Of a stretch of DNA of 64,000 bases, positions 48,024-61,800 are shown in pieces (the first letter of the stretch is position 1; the number at the start of each line of letters is the position of its first letter). The notes under the pieces are model-generated. The model was not told where the DNA came from. It saw only the letters and a program-made list of their open reading frames with translations, and ran no database searches. A program made the position numbers and the translations under genes. Origin of the DNA: Arenimonas daejeonensis (GTDB lineage: Bacteria; Pseudomonadota; Gammaproteobacteria; Xanthomonadales; Xanthomonadaceae); the NCBI RefSeq assembly GCF_007993735.1, contig NZ_CP042453.1:2542001-2606000 (forward strand), read 5' to 3'.

Positions 48024-48811
48024 TCAGGCCCCGGCAGTGGGCTCGCAGTACACGGTGAAGCGCGAACCGCGCGCGAAGCCCACCAGTGCCACGCCCGCCT
48101 CCTGCGCCAACCGCACCGCCAGCGCCGTCGGCGCGGAGATCGCCGCGACCAGGCCGATGCCGACCTCGGCGGCCTTGTGCACCACCTCATAACTCGCGCG
48201 CGAGGTGACCAGCAGCGCACGCGGCGTGGCCCCGGCGCGAAACGTGGCGCCGACCGCCTTGTCTATCGCGTTGTGGCGACCGACGTCCTCGCGTACGTGC
48301 AACTGCCCGTCGGCATCGAGCACGGCGGCCGCGTGCACGGCGCCGGTGCGTGCGTTCAAGGGCTGCTGCGACAGCAGTTCGGCGAAATACGGCGCCAGCG
48401 CGCCGGGATCCAGGCCGCAGGCCGGCACCGGGCGCACCGGGCGGATCGCCGCTTCCAGGCTGTCGGTGCCGCACAGGCCGCAGCCGGTGCGGCCGGTCAG
48501 GCTGCGGCCGCGCTGCTCCGGGGCGTCGTACCGTGCCTGCGGCAGGTGCATCTGCAGCGAGATGCCGTGCGCCGTGATCAGGCGGTCCACGACGCGCAGT
48601 TCATCCGGGAAGCCACGATCGCTTCGGTGAGGCTGAAGCCGAGTGCGAAATCGTCCAGGTCGGCCGGTGTCGCCATCATCACCGCGTGCGGGCGGCCGTT
48701 GTAGACCAGGGCGATAGCCGTTTCTTCCGCCAGGCTTTCAATCTGGTCGCGGCCGACGCCGTCGTCCACGCGGCGGGCGCGCCATTCGCGGTGGCTGGGC
48801 GGCAAAGTCAC
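48024..48811 (-). CDS. fdhD: Formate dehydrogenase accessory sulfurtransferase FdhD (frameshift near 48612)
   Basis: 262 aa after adding one G (CCCGGGA read as CCCGGA). FdhD carries sulfur from IscS to the molybdenum cofactor of formate dehydrogenases. The conserved [12 protein letters not shown] (CxxC), [16 protein letters not shown] and [18 protein letters not shown] motifs are all present. Start is GTG at 48811, overlapping the stop of the small gene before it. It forms an operon with the fdhF-like gene, which needs it for activity. Confidence 0.92.
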
Positions 48812-49043
48812 GCGTGGCGCTCCAGCCAGTCGCGTCCGCGCGGCGTCAGGCGCAGCAGCACACGTTCGCCGGCGACCTCCGTCGCCACCAGGCCCAGGCC
48901 GCCCAGCGCGGCATCGTCGCCCAGCACGACAAGCAGCCGCTGCAGTTCGCTGCGCGCCAGCCCCAGCTGTTTGCAGGCGCGGGCGTTCGATACGCCGTCG
49001 TTCGCGGCGAGGAACTGCAGGAGACCGGCGAGCTGCTGCTCCA

Positions 49044-49044
<1 letters not shown>
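48808..49044 (-). CDS. Small helical (winged-helix-like) protein between fdhF and fdhD
   Basis: 78 aa: [44 protein letters not shown] then a beta-hairpin-like region ending [14 protein letters not shown]. The helix-turn-helix of N-terminal [25 protein letters not shown] resembles a winged helix. Its ATG overlaps the fdhF stop (TGATG) and its stop overlaps fdhD (GTGA). Tight coupling suggests a role in molybdoenzyme expression or maturation, not established. Confidence 0.7.
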
Positions 49045-51299
<2,255 letters not shown>

Positions 51300-51437
51300 G
51301 GGGCAAGGCTAGGACTGCGCCGCAGCCGCGGCAAGCACCTGTCGCGTCCGGGGGCCTGAAACGACTGTGCCGCGGCGTGGACAACATGGTGCCCCTACTG
51401 CGTATTAAGGGATATCCACCGAAAGCATTGCCTCACC

Positions 51438-52474
51438 ATGACCTCTGCCCTGCCCACCATCGCCATCCTCGCCCTGCCCGAAGCGGGTGCGTCCGTCGTC
51501 TATGGCATGTACGACCTGTTCAAGTCCGCCGGCCGCGACTGGGACCTGATGGTGACCGGCTGCGCCGGCAAACCGCTGATGAACCCGATCGTGGTGGCCC
51601 GCCAGGCCGCCACCTTCGACATCGCCAACAACGTCCGGCTGACGCCGCACGACACTTTCGACAACGTCACCGCACCCGACATCGTCTGCGTACCCGAGGT
51701 GTTCCTGGCGCCGGACGACACCATCGACGGCCGCTTCACGCCCGAGATCGCCTGGCTGCAGCGCTGTCATGCCCAGGGCGCCATCCTGGCGTCGGCCTGT
51801 TCCGGTGCGCTGCTGCTGGCCGAAGCCGGCCTGCTGGACGGCGAGGAGGCGACCACGCACTGGGCCTTCTGCGAAACGCTCCAGGCGCGGCACCCCACCA
51901 TCAAGATGCGTCCGCGCAATGCGCTGGTGGCCTCGGGCGAAGGCCAGCGGCTGGTGATGGCGGGCGGTGGCGCCAGCTGGTTCGACCTGGCCCTGTACCT
52001 GATCGCACGCATCGCCGGCGTCGAGGTGGCGATGCAGACCGCGCGCGTGAACCTGATCGACTGGCACGCCGCGGGCCAGCAGCCCTACGCGCACCTGGCA
52101 CGCGCCCGCCAGAGCGAGGACGCGCTGATCGCCGGCTGCCAGGTCTGGATCGCCGAGAACTACCAGGGGCATCGCCGGTGGCCGAGATGGTCCGCCGCAG
52201 CGCCCTGCCCGAACGCACCTTCGCCCGCCGGTTCCAGAAGGCCACCGGCCTGTCGCCGCTGGAATACGTGCACACGCTGCGGCTGGAGGAAGCCAAGCAG
52301 ATGCTCGAGGCCGGTGAAGAAGCCATCGAGGTGGTCGCCGAAGCGGTCGGCTACCAGGATCCCGGCTTCTTCAGCCGGCTGTTCAAGCGCAAGGTCGGCC
52401 TGAGCCCGCTGCACTACCGCCGGCGTTTCGGTTCGATGCGGCGCATGTTGCAGTCCGACCGTCCCCGCGCCTGA
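51438..52474 (+). CDS. GlxA/FtrA family AraC-type regulator (frameshift near 52169)
   Basis: 345 aa. An N-terminal DJ-1/PfpI-like domain (IAILALPEAGASVVYGMYDLFKSAG; nucleophile-elbow Cys121 in SACSGALLLAEAGLL) is joined to a C-terminal AraC helix-turn-helix pair (RSALPERTFARRFQKATGLSPLEYVHTLRLEEAKQMLEAGEEAIEVVAEAVGYQDPGFFSRLFKRKVG). One G lost at CCAGGGG near 52169 separates the domains. Divergent from the fdhF operon; it may control it. Confidence 0.84.
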
Positions 52475-52504
52475 GTCGATGCTTGCGCCCTGGGGCGGGG
52501 CGGA

Positions 52505-54163
52505 TCAGGGGCCGGCGCGTTCGATCAGGGTCGCCACCGCCGCCGCGCCGGACAGGCCGCCGTAAACCAGCGCGCGTTCACTGCCCAGCCGCTGTTCGCA
52601 GAAGGTGTTGGCCAGCGCGGCGTGGCCACTTCGCACCAGCAGGGCCGCTTGCAGCGCCAGCGCCAGCCGTTCGGCCAGGCGACGGGCACCGGCTTCCAGC
52701 ACCGCGGGTTCGGCCTGCAGCTGCGCGCGCAGCCGCGGGATCTCTGTGTCGAGCAGTGCATGTCCGCCACGTGCGGCTTCCAGCTCGGCGAAATACGCTT
52801 CGGCGCTGGCCGGCTCGCGGCCCAGCGCCCGCAGCAGGTCCAGGCACTGGATGTTGCCGCTGCCTTCCCAGATCGAATTGAGCGGCGCCTGCCGGTACAG
52901 CCGCGGCAGGCCCGATTCCTCCACATAACCGGCGCCGCCCAGGCATTCCTGCGCTTCATTGACGAAGGCCGGCGCGCGTTTGCAGACCCAGTACTTGCCC
53001 AGCGCCGTCGCCAGGCGCGCGAAGGCGGCTTCCCGCGGGTCGCGCACGCTGGCATCCACGGCGCGTGCGACCCGGAACGTCAGCGCCGTGGCGGCTTCCG
53101 ATTCCAGCGCCAGGTCGGCCAGCACGTTGCGCATCAGCGGCTGCTGCAGCAACGGCTTGCCGAAAGCGGAACGGTGGCGTGCATGGTGCAGCGCCTGCAC
53201 CAGGGCCTGGCGCATCAGGCTGGCAGAGCCGATCAGGCAATCCTGTCGGGTCAGCGCGACCATCTGCAGGATGGTCGCCACGCCCCGCCCTTCTTCGCCG
53301 ACCAGCCAGGCGGTGGCACCGTGGAACTCCACCTCCGAACTGGCATTGCTCCAGTCGCCCAGCTTGTCCTTCAGGCGCTGGATGCGGATGGCGTTGCGGC
53401 TGCCGTCCGGAGCGAACCGCGGCAGCAGGAAACAGCTCAGACCGCCGGCGGCCTGCGCCGCCAGCACCAGGAAGGCGTCGCACATCGGCGCCGAGAAGAA
53501 CCACTTGTGCCCCACCAGTTCGTACAGCTGTCCCGGGCCCGCGGTCGCGACGGGAAACGCGCGCGTGGTGTTGGCGCGCACGTCCGAACCGCCCTGTTTT
53601 TCGGTCATGCCCATGCCGATGGTGTTGCCGACCTTGTCCCAGGCCGGCACGTGCCGCGGATCGTAGTCGGGCGCGACGATGCGCGGCAGCCACGACGCGG
53701 CCAGCTCCGGCTGGTGCCGCAGCGCCGGCACGCAGGCGTAGGTCATGGTCAGCGGGCAGCTGGTGCCCTGGTCGGCCTGGTTGTGCAGGAACATCAGCGC
53801 CGCACGCGCGACATGCGCGCCGGGCCGGTCGGCGTGGCGCCAGGCGAAGCCCGGCACGCCGTGTCGCACGGCGGTGGCCATCAGGCGGTGGTAGGCGGGG
53901 TGGAACTCGACCTCGTCCAGGCGATGACCGTACCGGTCAACCGGCACGAACCGCGGCCGGTGTTCATTCGCCAGCCGGCCCAGTTCCACCAGTTCGCCGC
54001 CGGCGAATTTTCCGTACTCGGCCACCTGTGCCTCGGCCCAGCCGCCGCCTTCGCGGGCCAGGGCCTCGCGCAGCGGCAGGTCGGTGTTCCAGGCGTCGTA
54101 CGGCGCCAGCGCAGGCGGCTGGTTCTCGACGGCGTGGGTCAGGAAACGTTCGCGCAGGTCCAT
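52505..54163 (-). CDS. AidB-like acyl-CoA dehydrogenase
   Basis: 552 aa, intact. The sequence matches the AidB/DNA-alkylation-response subgroup: NTDLPLREALAREGGGWAE near the N-terminus, DQGTSCPLTMTYACVPAL, then GMTEKQGGSDVRANTTRA, and YEESGLPRLYRQAPLNSIWEGSGNIQCLD near the C-terminus, the conserved region around the base and FAD-binding loop. In E. coli AidB is induced by alkylation stress and binds DNA; the dehydrogenase activity toward isovaleryl-CoA is weak. No ada or alkB gene is near, so the physiological role here is open. Confidence 0.87.
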   Translation of the reverse strand: MDLRERFLTHAVENQPPALAPYDAWNTDLPLREALAREGGGWAEAQVAEYGKFAGGELVELGRLANEHRPRFVPVDRYGHRLDEVEFHPAYHRLMATAVRHGVPGFAWRHADRPGAHVARAALMFLHNQADQGTSCPLTMTYACVPALRHQPELAASWLPRIVAPDYDPRHVPAWDKVGNTIGMGMTEKQGGSDVRANTTRAFPVATAGPGQLYELVGHKWFFSAPMCDAFLVLAAQAAGGLSCFLLPRFAPDGSRNAIRIQRLKDKLGDWSNASSEVEFHGATAWLVGEEGRGVATILQMVALTRQDCLIGSASLMRQALVQALHHARHRSAFGKPLLQQPLMRNVLADLALESEAATALTFRVARAVDASVRDPREAAFARLATALGKYWVCKRAPAFVNEAQECLGGAGYVEESGLPRLYRQAPLNSIWEGSGNIQCLDLLRALGREPASAEAYFAELEAARGGHALLDTEIPRLRAQLQAEPAVLEAGARRLAERLALALQAALLVRSGHAALANTFCEQRLGSERALVYGGLSGAAAVATLIERAGP

Positions 54164-54202
54164 GACGGAAGTTGAGCCCAGGCGCGGCAGGCGCGCAAGC
54201 GA

Positions 54203-56768
54203 TCAGTCCAGCTCGACCGTGCGCCAGGTGCCGCGGCCGGCCTGTTTGGCGGCGTACAGCGCCTGGTCGGCGGCGGCCAGCAGGCGGCTGGCGTCCACGG
54301 AAGCGCGGCTGTAGCCCAGGCCAATGCTGGTGGCGACATCAATGGTGCCATCGGCCACTTCGAACGGCTGCTGCATCTGCTGCATCAGTTTGGCGGCGAT
54401 GGCCTCGGCGCCGGCCAGGGAATCGGCGCCCTCGACCAGCACCACGAATTCGTCGCCACCGATGCGCGCCACCAGGTCGCCCTCGCGCACGCAGGCCGTG
54501 ACCCGGCGCGCGAATTCGCGCAGCACCTGGTCGCCGGCGGCATGGCCGTGGCCGTCGTTGATCGCCTTGAACCGGTCGATGTCCAGGTACAGCAGCGCCA
54601 TCGGCGCGGCGCGGCGGCGTCCGCGTGCCAGGCTCGAGGACAGGCGTTCGTCGAAATAACGGCGGTTGGCCACGCCGGTGAGGCCGTCCATCCGCGCCTG
54701 CCGTTCGAGCTCGCGTTCGGCGCTCTTGAGCTGGCTGATGTCGAAGATGAAGGAGAAGAAACCCTGCACCTGCCCGTCCGGACCCAGGTCGGGAACATAA
54801 TTGGTCTGGTAGTGGTATTCGCGGCCGTCCACCTGCGCCTGGCCCTCGAATGTGACGTGCTCGCCACGCAGCACCGCGGCGATGTGACCCTTGATCTCGC
54901 TGTAGATGGCTTCGCCACGCACCTCGCGCACCGTGCGGCCGATCACGTCGGCCGGATCGCTGGACAGGATGCGGCCACTGTGGCCGTTGACGAAGGTGTA
55001 GCGTTCCTGCGTATCCACGTGGGCGATCATCGCCGGGATGTTGTCGGTGACCGCACGCAGCCGCGACTGGGTGGCGGCCAGCACCTGTTCGGCGCGCACG
55101 CGGGCGGAGATGTCGCGGGCAGTGAGCAGGATCTCGGGCTGGCCATCCGGTCCGGTCACCCGGCGCGCCAGCGCCTCGATCCAGACGTAATGGCCATGTC
55201 GATGCTGCGCGCGATAGATGACAGTGGCCGAACCGCCGTCGCGCGCCAGGGCCTGGAGCTGCTGCTGCAGGCGCACGCGGTCATCGGGATGCATCAGGTC
55301 CCAGCGCGGCTGCATCAGCTCTTCCGGTTCGAAGCCCAGCAGTTCGCGGCTCGAGGGCGACAGGTACAGCGGGGTCCCGTCCAGCCGCATCCGCATCACC
55401 ATGTCGCTGGCGTTCTCGGCCAGCGTGCGGTACTGCATCTCGCTGTCGCCAAGCTGCGCCAGCACGGTGCGCAGGCGGCGGTTGCTGCGGCGCTGGGCGA
55501 GGAAAAACGCCGCCAGCACCGCCAGCGTGGCGAAACCCAGCACCATCAGGATGCCGCTGAGCCGGTTCGCCTGGGCCAGGGCGCTCTCGCGCTCCTGTGC
55601 CATCTGGGTTTCGGCCTGCAGCCGCAGCAGCTCGTTCTCGCGCTCGGCATATTTCAGGCGCGCATCGAAATCGTCGGCCGCCTGCGCGCGTTCGTTCAGG
55701 GTCAGGGTGTTGTCCAGCGCCAGGAAACGTTCGAACAGCGGCGGCAACTCCGGGCTGGTGGGCTGCACGCGCAGCATGAAGGCCACCAGTTCCCGCAGCA
55801 CGCGCAGTTCGTCGCTGACCAACTCCAGCGAATGGAAGGACTGCTGCGCCGCCCTCAGCTCCCGGAGCGCGAGTGTTGAATCGCCCGTATCCGCCGCCGC
55901 CAACCCCAACACCTCATGCCCCAACCCCGCCAGCTGCGAATTCTGCAACCGTTCCGCCAACTCCAGTATCCGTCGCCCGTTCAGCCGCTGGGTCGGACCA
56001 TCACCGGCGATGCGCGCCAGCCTGGCCGCTTCCAGATACAGCTCGGCGCGAAGCTTTGGATCGGACAGCCGCTCGGCCAGCCGGGTCGCGCTTTCCAGCG
56101 CCCTGCCCGCCTCTTCGATGCGGCCGGTCTGCGCCAGCGCCCGCGCCAGGTTGCGCTGCAGCCGTGCGTGCACGGTCAGCCCTTCGCCTTCCCGGAGCAG
56201 GGCCAGGCCGCGCTCGGCGTACTGGGCGGCCAGGTCGTGCTTGCCCAGCGAATAGCTCATGGACGAATAGGCGAGGTAGATGTCGGCCAGCAGCTCCGCC
56301 TGCGGTGCATCCTTCAGCAGCACCTCGGCCTCGCCGAGCAGGCGCTCGCCACGGGTGTAGTCCTGCATCGCCATGCGGGCGCGGCCTTCGGCGATCAGGC
56401 CGCGCACCTCCAGATGCGGTGACTGCGCCGCGCGGGCCTCCTTGCGGGCCTCGATGCCCGCTTCCCGTTGGCAGCTCCAGTCCGCCACCACGCGGCAGGC
56501 ATTGGCCTGCGCCAGGAACAGCAGGGACAGGCGCCGGTGGTCGCCGGCGATGCGGGCGTCGCGGATGGCCGGCACCAGTTCCCGGAGCACGGCTTCCGGC
56601 TCCAGCAATGCGCGCAGCTCCAATGGATCGCGTTCGACCGTGTCGGCGAGATCGGCGGGGCCGGCGGCACCGGGCTGGTGGTCGGGGCCCCGGCACGGAC
56701 CATGGCGACAGACACAGCACGGCGGCCAGGATGAACCCGGATATCCCGCGGCCGCGATATTCCGTCAT
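54203..56768 (-). CDS. TPR-PAS-PAS-GGDEF diguanylate cyclase (frameshift near 56693)
   Basis: 854 aa after removing one G. A signal peptide (GRGISGFILAAVLCLSPWS) leads to an exported helical TPR-like region (residues about 40-370), a membrane helix (LSGILMVLGFATLAVLAAFFLAQRR), two cytoplasmic PAS domains (TLAENASDMVMRMRLDGTPLY and VTDNIPAMIAHVDTQERYTFVNGHSG) and a GGDEF domain with the intact active site RIGGDEFVVL. It should make c-di-GMP in response to a periplasmic signal. ATG at 56768 is preferred because AGGA lies 9 nt upstream. No EAL domain. Confidence 0.87.
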
Positions 56769-56843
56769 GCGTGACATTCCTGTGCGACGGACTCCTGTCC
56801 CCAGCCTAGCCCAAACCCGCGCCCGTGGCGCAACCCGAACCCC

Positions 56844-58112
56844 TCAGGCCCCGGACACCTGCCATAGGCCACCCGCGAGCGCAGCCACGACCACCACGGC
56901 AAGCACATGCCGGCCACGCGCCAGCGCGAACCAGGCCAGCAGCGCCACGGCCGTGATCAAAACGATCTCGGCAGGACGACGCCCGGCATAGAGATGAAGC
57001 CCGAACCACAGCGCAAGGTTGACGATCACGCCCACCACCGCCGCACTGATGCCGCCGATCGCCGCCGCCAGCAGCGGGCGGTCGCGCAGGCTTTCGATCC
57101 AGGGCGCCACCGGCAGCACGAACAGGAAACTGGGCAGGAAGGTCGCCCACACCGTCACCACTGCGCCCAGCAGGGCCGAGGCGAGCGGCGAAGCAAGATC
57201 GGGATGCTGCCAGCCGCCGACGAAGCCGACGAACTCGAGCACGATGATCAGCGGACCGGGCGTGGTTTCGGCCAACCCCAGGCCAACCATCATCTGCCCC
57301 GTCGTCAGCCACTGGTGTTGTTCGACCGCCAACTGCGCCACGTACGGCAGCACCGCATAGGCACCGCCGAAGGTCACCATCGCGGCCTGGCTGAAAAAGA
57401 CCGCCTGCGCCCAGGCGGTGCTGTCGGCACCCAGCGCAGCACGAACCGCCAGCAGCGGCAGCCACCAAGCCGCCAACAGCGCCACCGCGAGCATCAGTGC
57501 GCGGCGCTTGCCGGGATCGGCCCTCCCGGTGCCCGGCAGGGATGGCGAGGCATCCTGGTGCAGTTCCACCGTCAGCCACCCGGGCCGGAACCGGCCGGCG
57601 CACAGGCCCAGCAACGCGGCCCCCAGCACGATCCAGGGAAAGGCCAGGCCTGCGCCCAGTCCGATCAGGGCCAGCATCGCCAGCATGCGTGCAAAACCAC
57701 GCTTGAGCACGCGTCTTCCCAGCCGGATGACCGCCTGCAACAGCAAGGCCAGCACCGCCGCCGACAATCCAAGGCTGATGCCGCCGACCACCGGCAGCGC
57801 CCCGAAGCGCAGATAGGCCCAGGACAACAGGGCCAGCAGCAGGGTCGCCGGCAGCACGAACAGCACGCCGGCCGCCAATCCGCCACGCAAACCGTGCAGC
57901 CGCCAGCCCAGGTACGTCGCCAGCTGCATCGCCTCCGGACCGGGCAGCAGCATGCAGTAGTTGAGCGCGTGCAGGAATCCCGCCTCGTCCACCCAGCGTC
58001 GGCGTTCGACCAGTTCCGCGTGCATCACCGCGATCTGCCCGGCCGGGCCGCCAAAGCTGATCCAGCCCAGCGTCCACCAGAACTTCAGCGCCTGGGCGAA
58101 GGTGGGCTTCAT
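56844..58112 (-). CDS. chrA: Chromate transporter ChrA, two-domain
   Basis: 422 aa, intact and strongly hydrophobic (about 10-12 helices). The two CHR domains carry FGGPAGQIAVM with the second copy TFGGAYAVLPYV, plus LPGPEAMQLATYLGWRLHG and the second-half GLAETTPGPLIIVLEFVGF. ChrA exports chromate by proton/sulfate-linked antiport, giving resistance. The first ATG at 58112 is used; a GTG at 58136 in frame is an alternative. Its neighbours do not include other chromate genes. Confidence 0.9.
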   Translation of the reverse strand: MKPTFAQALKFWWTLGWISFGGPAGQIAVMHAELVERRRWVDEAGFLHALNYCMLLPGPEAMQLATYLGWRLHGLRGGLAAGVLFVLPATLLLALLSWAYLRFGALPVVGGISLGLSAAVLALLLQAVIRLGRRVLKRGFARMLAMLALIGLGAGLAFPWIVLGAALLGLCAGRFRPGWLTVELHQDASPSLPGTGRADPGKRRALMLAVALLAAWWLPLLAVRAALGADSTAWAQAVFFSQAAMVTFGGAYAVLPYVAQLAVEQHQWLTTGQMMVGLGLAETTPGPLIIVLEFVGFVGGWQHPDLASPLASALLGAVVTVWATFLPSFLFVLPVAPWIESLRDRPLLAAAIGGISAAVVGVIVNLALWFGLHLYAGRRPAEIVLITAVALLAWFALARGRHVLAVVVVAALAGGLWQVSGA

Positions 58113-58250
58113 CGGCTCAGCCAGCTCAGGGTTCACGCTGTAGTCTTTTCGGCAGCTTCGTCCATGATGGCCACCCGGATGGCTGTTTTGTGAACGTTTC
58201 TCGCCGCGATTAGAGCACGCCCCCAGCCCCTTGCTGCCACCCTGCCCGCG

Positions 58251-58829
58251 ATGAAAGCCCGCCGCCCCACCCGGCCCGACCCGCGCCCGGAACGCACCGA
58301 AGCGCTGCGCCTGGCCGACGGCCGCGAGCTGTGGCTGCGTCCGGTGCACCCGGCCGATGCCGGACCGATCGCCGGTGCGTTCGAACTGCTGGACGAAGAC
58401 GAGGTCCGGCGCCGCTACCTGCACCCGGTGAAGGCGCTCAACCCTGAATACCTGGACGCACTGGTGCGCCCTGTTCCCGGCGAAGCCTTCGCCGTGGTCG
58501 CGGCCGAACCGTTGCCGCCGGGCGAAGCCCTGGTCGGCGCCCTGGCGCGCCTGAGCCGCGACCCCGACCGCGACAGCGCCGAGTTCGCGATCCTGGTCTC
58601 GCATTTCGTGTCCGGCCAGGGACTGGGCATCGCGCTGATGCGCCGGCTGGTCGAATGGGCCGAGGCGAACGGCATCCGCCGCATCTGGGGCGACGTGCTG
58701 GACGAGAATACCGCGATGATCGCCCTGGCCCAGGTCATGGGCTTCCGGCGCGACACCAGCCCCGAGTCGCCCAACCTGCTGCGTATCGTGCTGGAACTGT
58801 CTCCGCCGAAGAAAACGCGTCGCCGCTGA
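58251..58829 (+). CDS. GNAT family acetyltransferase
   Basis: 192 aa. LRLADGRELWLRPVHPADAGPIAGAFELLDEDEVRRRYLHPVK at the N-terminus, and acetyl-CoA motif A VSHFVSGQGLGIALMRRLVEWAEANGI, are as in the GNAT modules of protein acetyltransferases (Pat/YfiQ C-terminal domain). The acceptor is unknown. It precedes mfd by 39 bp and may be in the same transcript. The region between chrA and this gene is 138 bp and holds a divergent promoter. Confidence 0.83.
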   Translation: MKARRPTRPDPRPERTEALRLADGRELWLRPVHPADAGPIAGAFELLDEDEVRRRYLHPVKALNPEYLDALVRPVPGEAFAVVAAEPLPPGEALVGALARLSRDPDRDSAEFAILVSHFVSGQGLGIALMRRLVEWAEANGIRRIWGDVLDENTAMIALAQVMGFRRDTSPESPNLLRIVLELSPPKKTRRR

Positions 58830-58868
58830 CCCGGCCCGGCCACCGCCTGCGGTAAACTCCGCGGCCCC

Positions 58869-61800
58869 ATGACCCGCCCCCACCTTCCCTCCGCGCCGCG
58901 CCCCAAGGCCGGCCAGCAGCGCGCCCTGTGGCGCGCGCCCGCCAGTGCCAGCGCGCTGGCGCTCGGCCTGGCCGAAGCCGCGTGCGGACACGATGGCCTG
59001 GTGCTGGCGATCACCCGCGACAGCCACGCCGCGCAGTCGCTGGAACACGACCTGCGCGTGCTGGCCGGCGGGCTGCCGGTGCTGCATTTCGCCGACTGGG
59101 AAACCCTGCCCTACGACCTGTTCAGCCCGCATCCGGACATCGTGTCCCAGCGCGTGGCGGCGCTGTACCGGCTGCCGACGACGCGCAAGGGCGTGCTGGT
59201 GGTGCCGGTCGCGTCCCTGATGCAGCGGCTGCCGCCGCCGGCCTGGATCGCCGGCAACACGCTCGACCTTACGCGCGGCCAGAAGCTGGACCTCGACGCC
59301 GAGAAGCGCCGGCTCGAAGCAGCCGGCTACCGGAATGTGCCGCAGGTGCTGGACCCGGGCGATTTTGCGGTGCGCGGCGCCCTGCTCGACCTGTATCCGA
59401 TGGGCGCGGACCAGCCCTATCGCATCGAGCTGTTCGACGACCAGATCGACTCGCTGCGCAGCTTCGACCCCGAGACCCAGCGCTCGGACCACGCGGTCGA
59501 ATCGGTGCGCCTGCTGCCGGCGCGCGAATTCCCGCTCGATGCCGACAGTGCCAGACGCGTGCGCGAGCTGCTGCGCGAACGATTCGAATTCGACCCGCGC
59601 CGTTGCCCGCTGTACCAGGACCTGAAGGAAGGCGGCGCGCCGGCGGGCATCGAGTATTACCTGCCGCTGTTCTTCGACAGGACCGCGTCGCTGTTCGAAC
59701 ACCTCTCCGGCGACACGCTGGTGGTGCTGGGCGACGGCGTGGCCGAAGCCGCCGAAGCCTTCTGGGCACAGACCAGCAATCGCTGGGAACAACGCCGCCA
59801 CGACATCGAGCGGCCGATCCTGGCGCCCGCCGAGATCTTCCTGCCGCCGGAAGAATTGCGCGCATCGTTGAACAAGACCGCACGCATCGAAGTCTGCGGG
59901 CAGGCGCATCCCCAGCGCGACAAGGCCGTGGCGATGGCGGAACAGCCCGCGCCCACGCTGCCCTGGAGCCAGAAGGGCGGCGACCCGGGCGCCGCCCTGC
60001 ACGGTTTCCTGCGCGCCTATCCGGGCCGCGTGCTGATGGCCGCCGATTCCGCCGGCCGGCGCGAGGCGCTGATCGAACTGCTGGCCTCGGCCGAGCTCAA
60101 GCCCGCGGCGGTCGCCGGCTGGGATGCCTTCCTCGCCGGCAATGAGAAATTCGCGATCACCGTCGCGCCGCTGGAGGAAGGTTTTGCGCTCGACGCGCCG
60201 CCGCTGGCGGTGCTGACCGAGCGCCAGCTGTTCCCGGAACGCGCCGAACAGTCGCGCCGCCGCCGCAAGGCCGCGCGCGACCCGGACACGGTGCTGCGCG
60301 ACCTCAGCGAGATCCAGCTCGGCTCGCCGATCGTGCACGAGGACCACGGCGTCGGCCGCTACCACGGCCTGGTGGTGCTCGACACCGGCGGCGTGCGCGG
60401 CGAATTCCTGCAGATCGAATACGCCAAGGGCGACAAGCTCTACGTGCCGGTGGCGCAGCTGCAGCTGGTCAGCCGTTATTCCGGCGCCTCGCCCGAGCTG
60501 GCGCCGCTGCATTCGCTGGGCGGCGAGCAGTGGGAAAAGGCCAAGCGCAAGGCCGCCGAGAAGGTGCGCGACGTGGCCGCCGAGCTGCTGGAGATCCAGG
60601 CACGCCGCCAGGCCCGCCAGGGCCTGGCGCTGCCGCTGGACCGGGCGATGTACGAACCCTTCGCGGCGACCTTCCCGTTCGAGGAAACGCCCGATCAGCT
60701 GACCGCCATCGACGCGGTGATCGCCGACTTGGGCAAGTCGCAGCCGATGGATCGCGTGGTCTGCGGCGATGTCGGCTTCGGCAAGACCGAAGTCGCGGTG
60801 CGCGCCGCCTTCGTCGCCGCCACCGCCGGCAAGCAGGTCGCGGTGCTGGTGCCGACGACCCTGCTGGCCGAGCAGCACTACCGCAATTTCCGGGACCGTT
60901 ATGCGGACTGGCCGATCCGCGTCGAGGTGCTGAGCCGCTTCAAGTCCGCCAAGGAGATCAAGGCGGCGCTGGCGCAGCTGGCGGAGGAAAGATCGACGTG
61001 ATCGTCGGCACCCACCGGCTGCTGCAGGGCGACGTGAAGTTCCACGACCTGGGCCTGGTGATCGTGGACGAGGAGCAGCGGTTCGGCGTGCGCCAGAAGG
61101 AGGCGCTGAAGGCGCTGCGCGCCGAGGTGCACCTGCTCACGCTCACCGCCACGCCGATCCCGCGCACGCTGAACATGGCCATGAGCGGCCTGCGCGAACT
61201 CTCGATCATCGCCACGCCGCCGGCGCACCGCCTGGCGGTGCAGACGGTGGTCACGCCCTGGGACGCCAACCTGCTGCGCGAAGCCTTCCAGCGTGAACTG
61301 GCGCGCGGCGGCCAGGTCTATTTCCTGCACAACGAGGTCGACACCATCGACAGGATGGCGCGCGAGCTGGGCGAACTGGTGCCGGAGGCGCGCATCCGCG
61401 TCGCCCACGGCCAGATGCCCGAACGCGAGCTGGAACAGGTGATGCTCGACTTCCACCGCCAGCGTTTCAACGTGCTGGTGTGCACGACCATCATCGAGTC
61501 GGGCATCGACATCCCCAGCGCCAACACCATCGTGATCCACCGGGCCGACCGGTTCGGACTGGCGCAGTTGCACCAGTTGCGCGGCCGCGTCGGTCGTTCG
61601 CACCACCGCGCCTACGCCTATCTGGTGGTGCCGAACAAGAAGGCGATGACCGGCGATGCCGAGAAACGGCTGGAAGCACTGGCCTCGCTGGAGGAACTGG
61701 GCGCGGGCTTCACCCTGGCCACGCACGACCTGGAGATCCGCGGCGCCGGCGAACTGCTGGGCGAGGACCAGAGCGGCCAGATGGCCGAGATCGGCTTCTC

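Noticed and set aside
56844-60878. A 1344-codon open frame on the minus strand running from mfd into chrA
   Set aside because: Only its last third is real (ChrA). The remainder is the antisense of mfd in a GC-rich genome, has His/Gln/Arg-rich composition and no family motifs.
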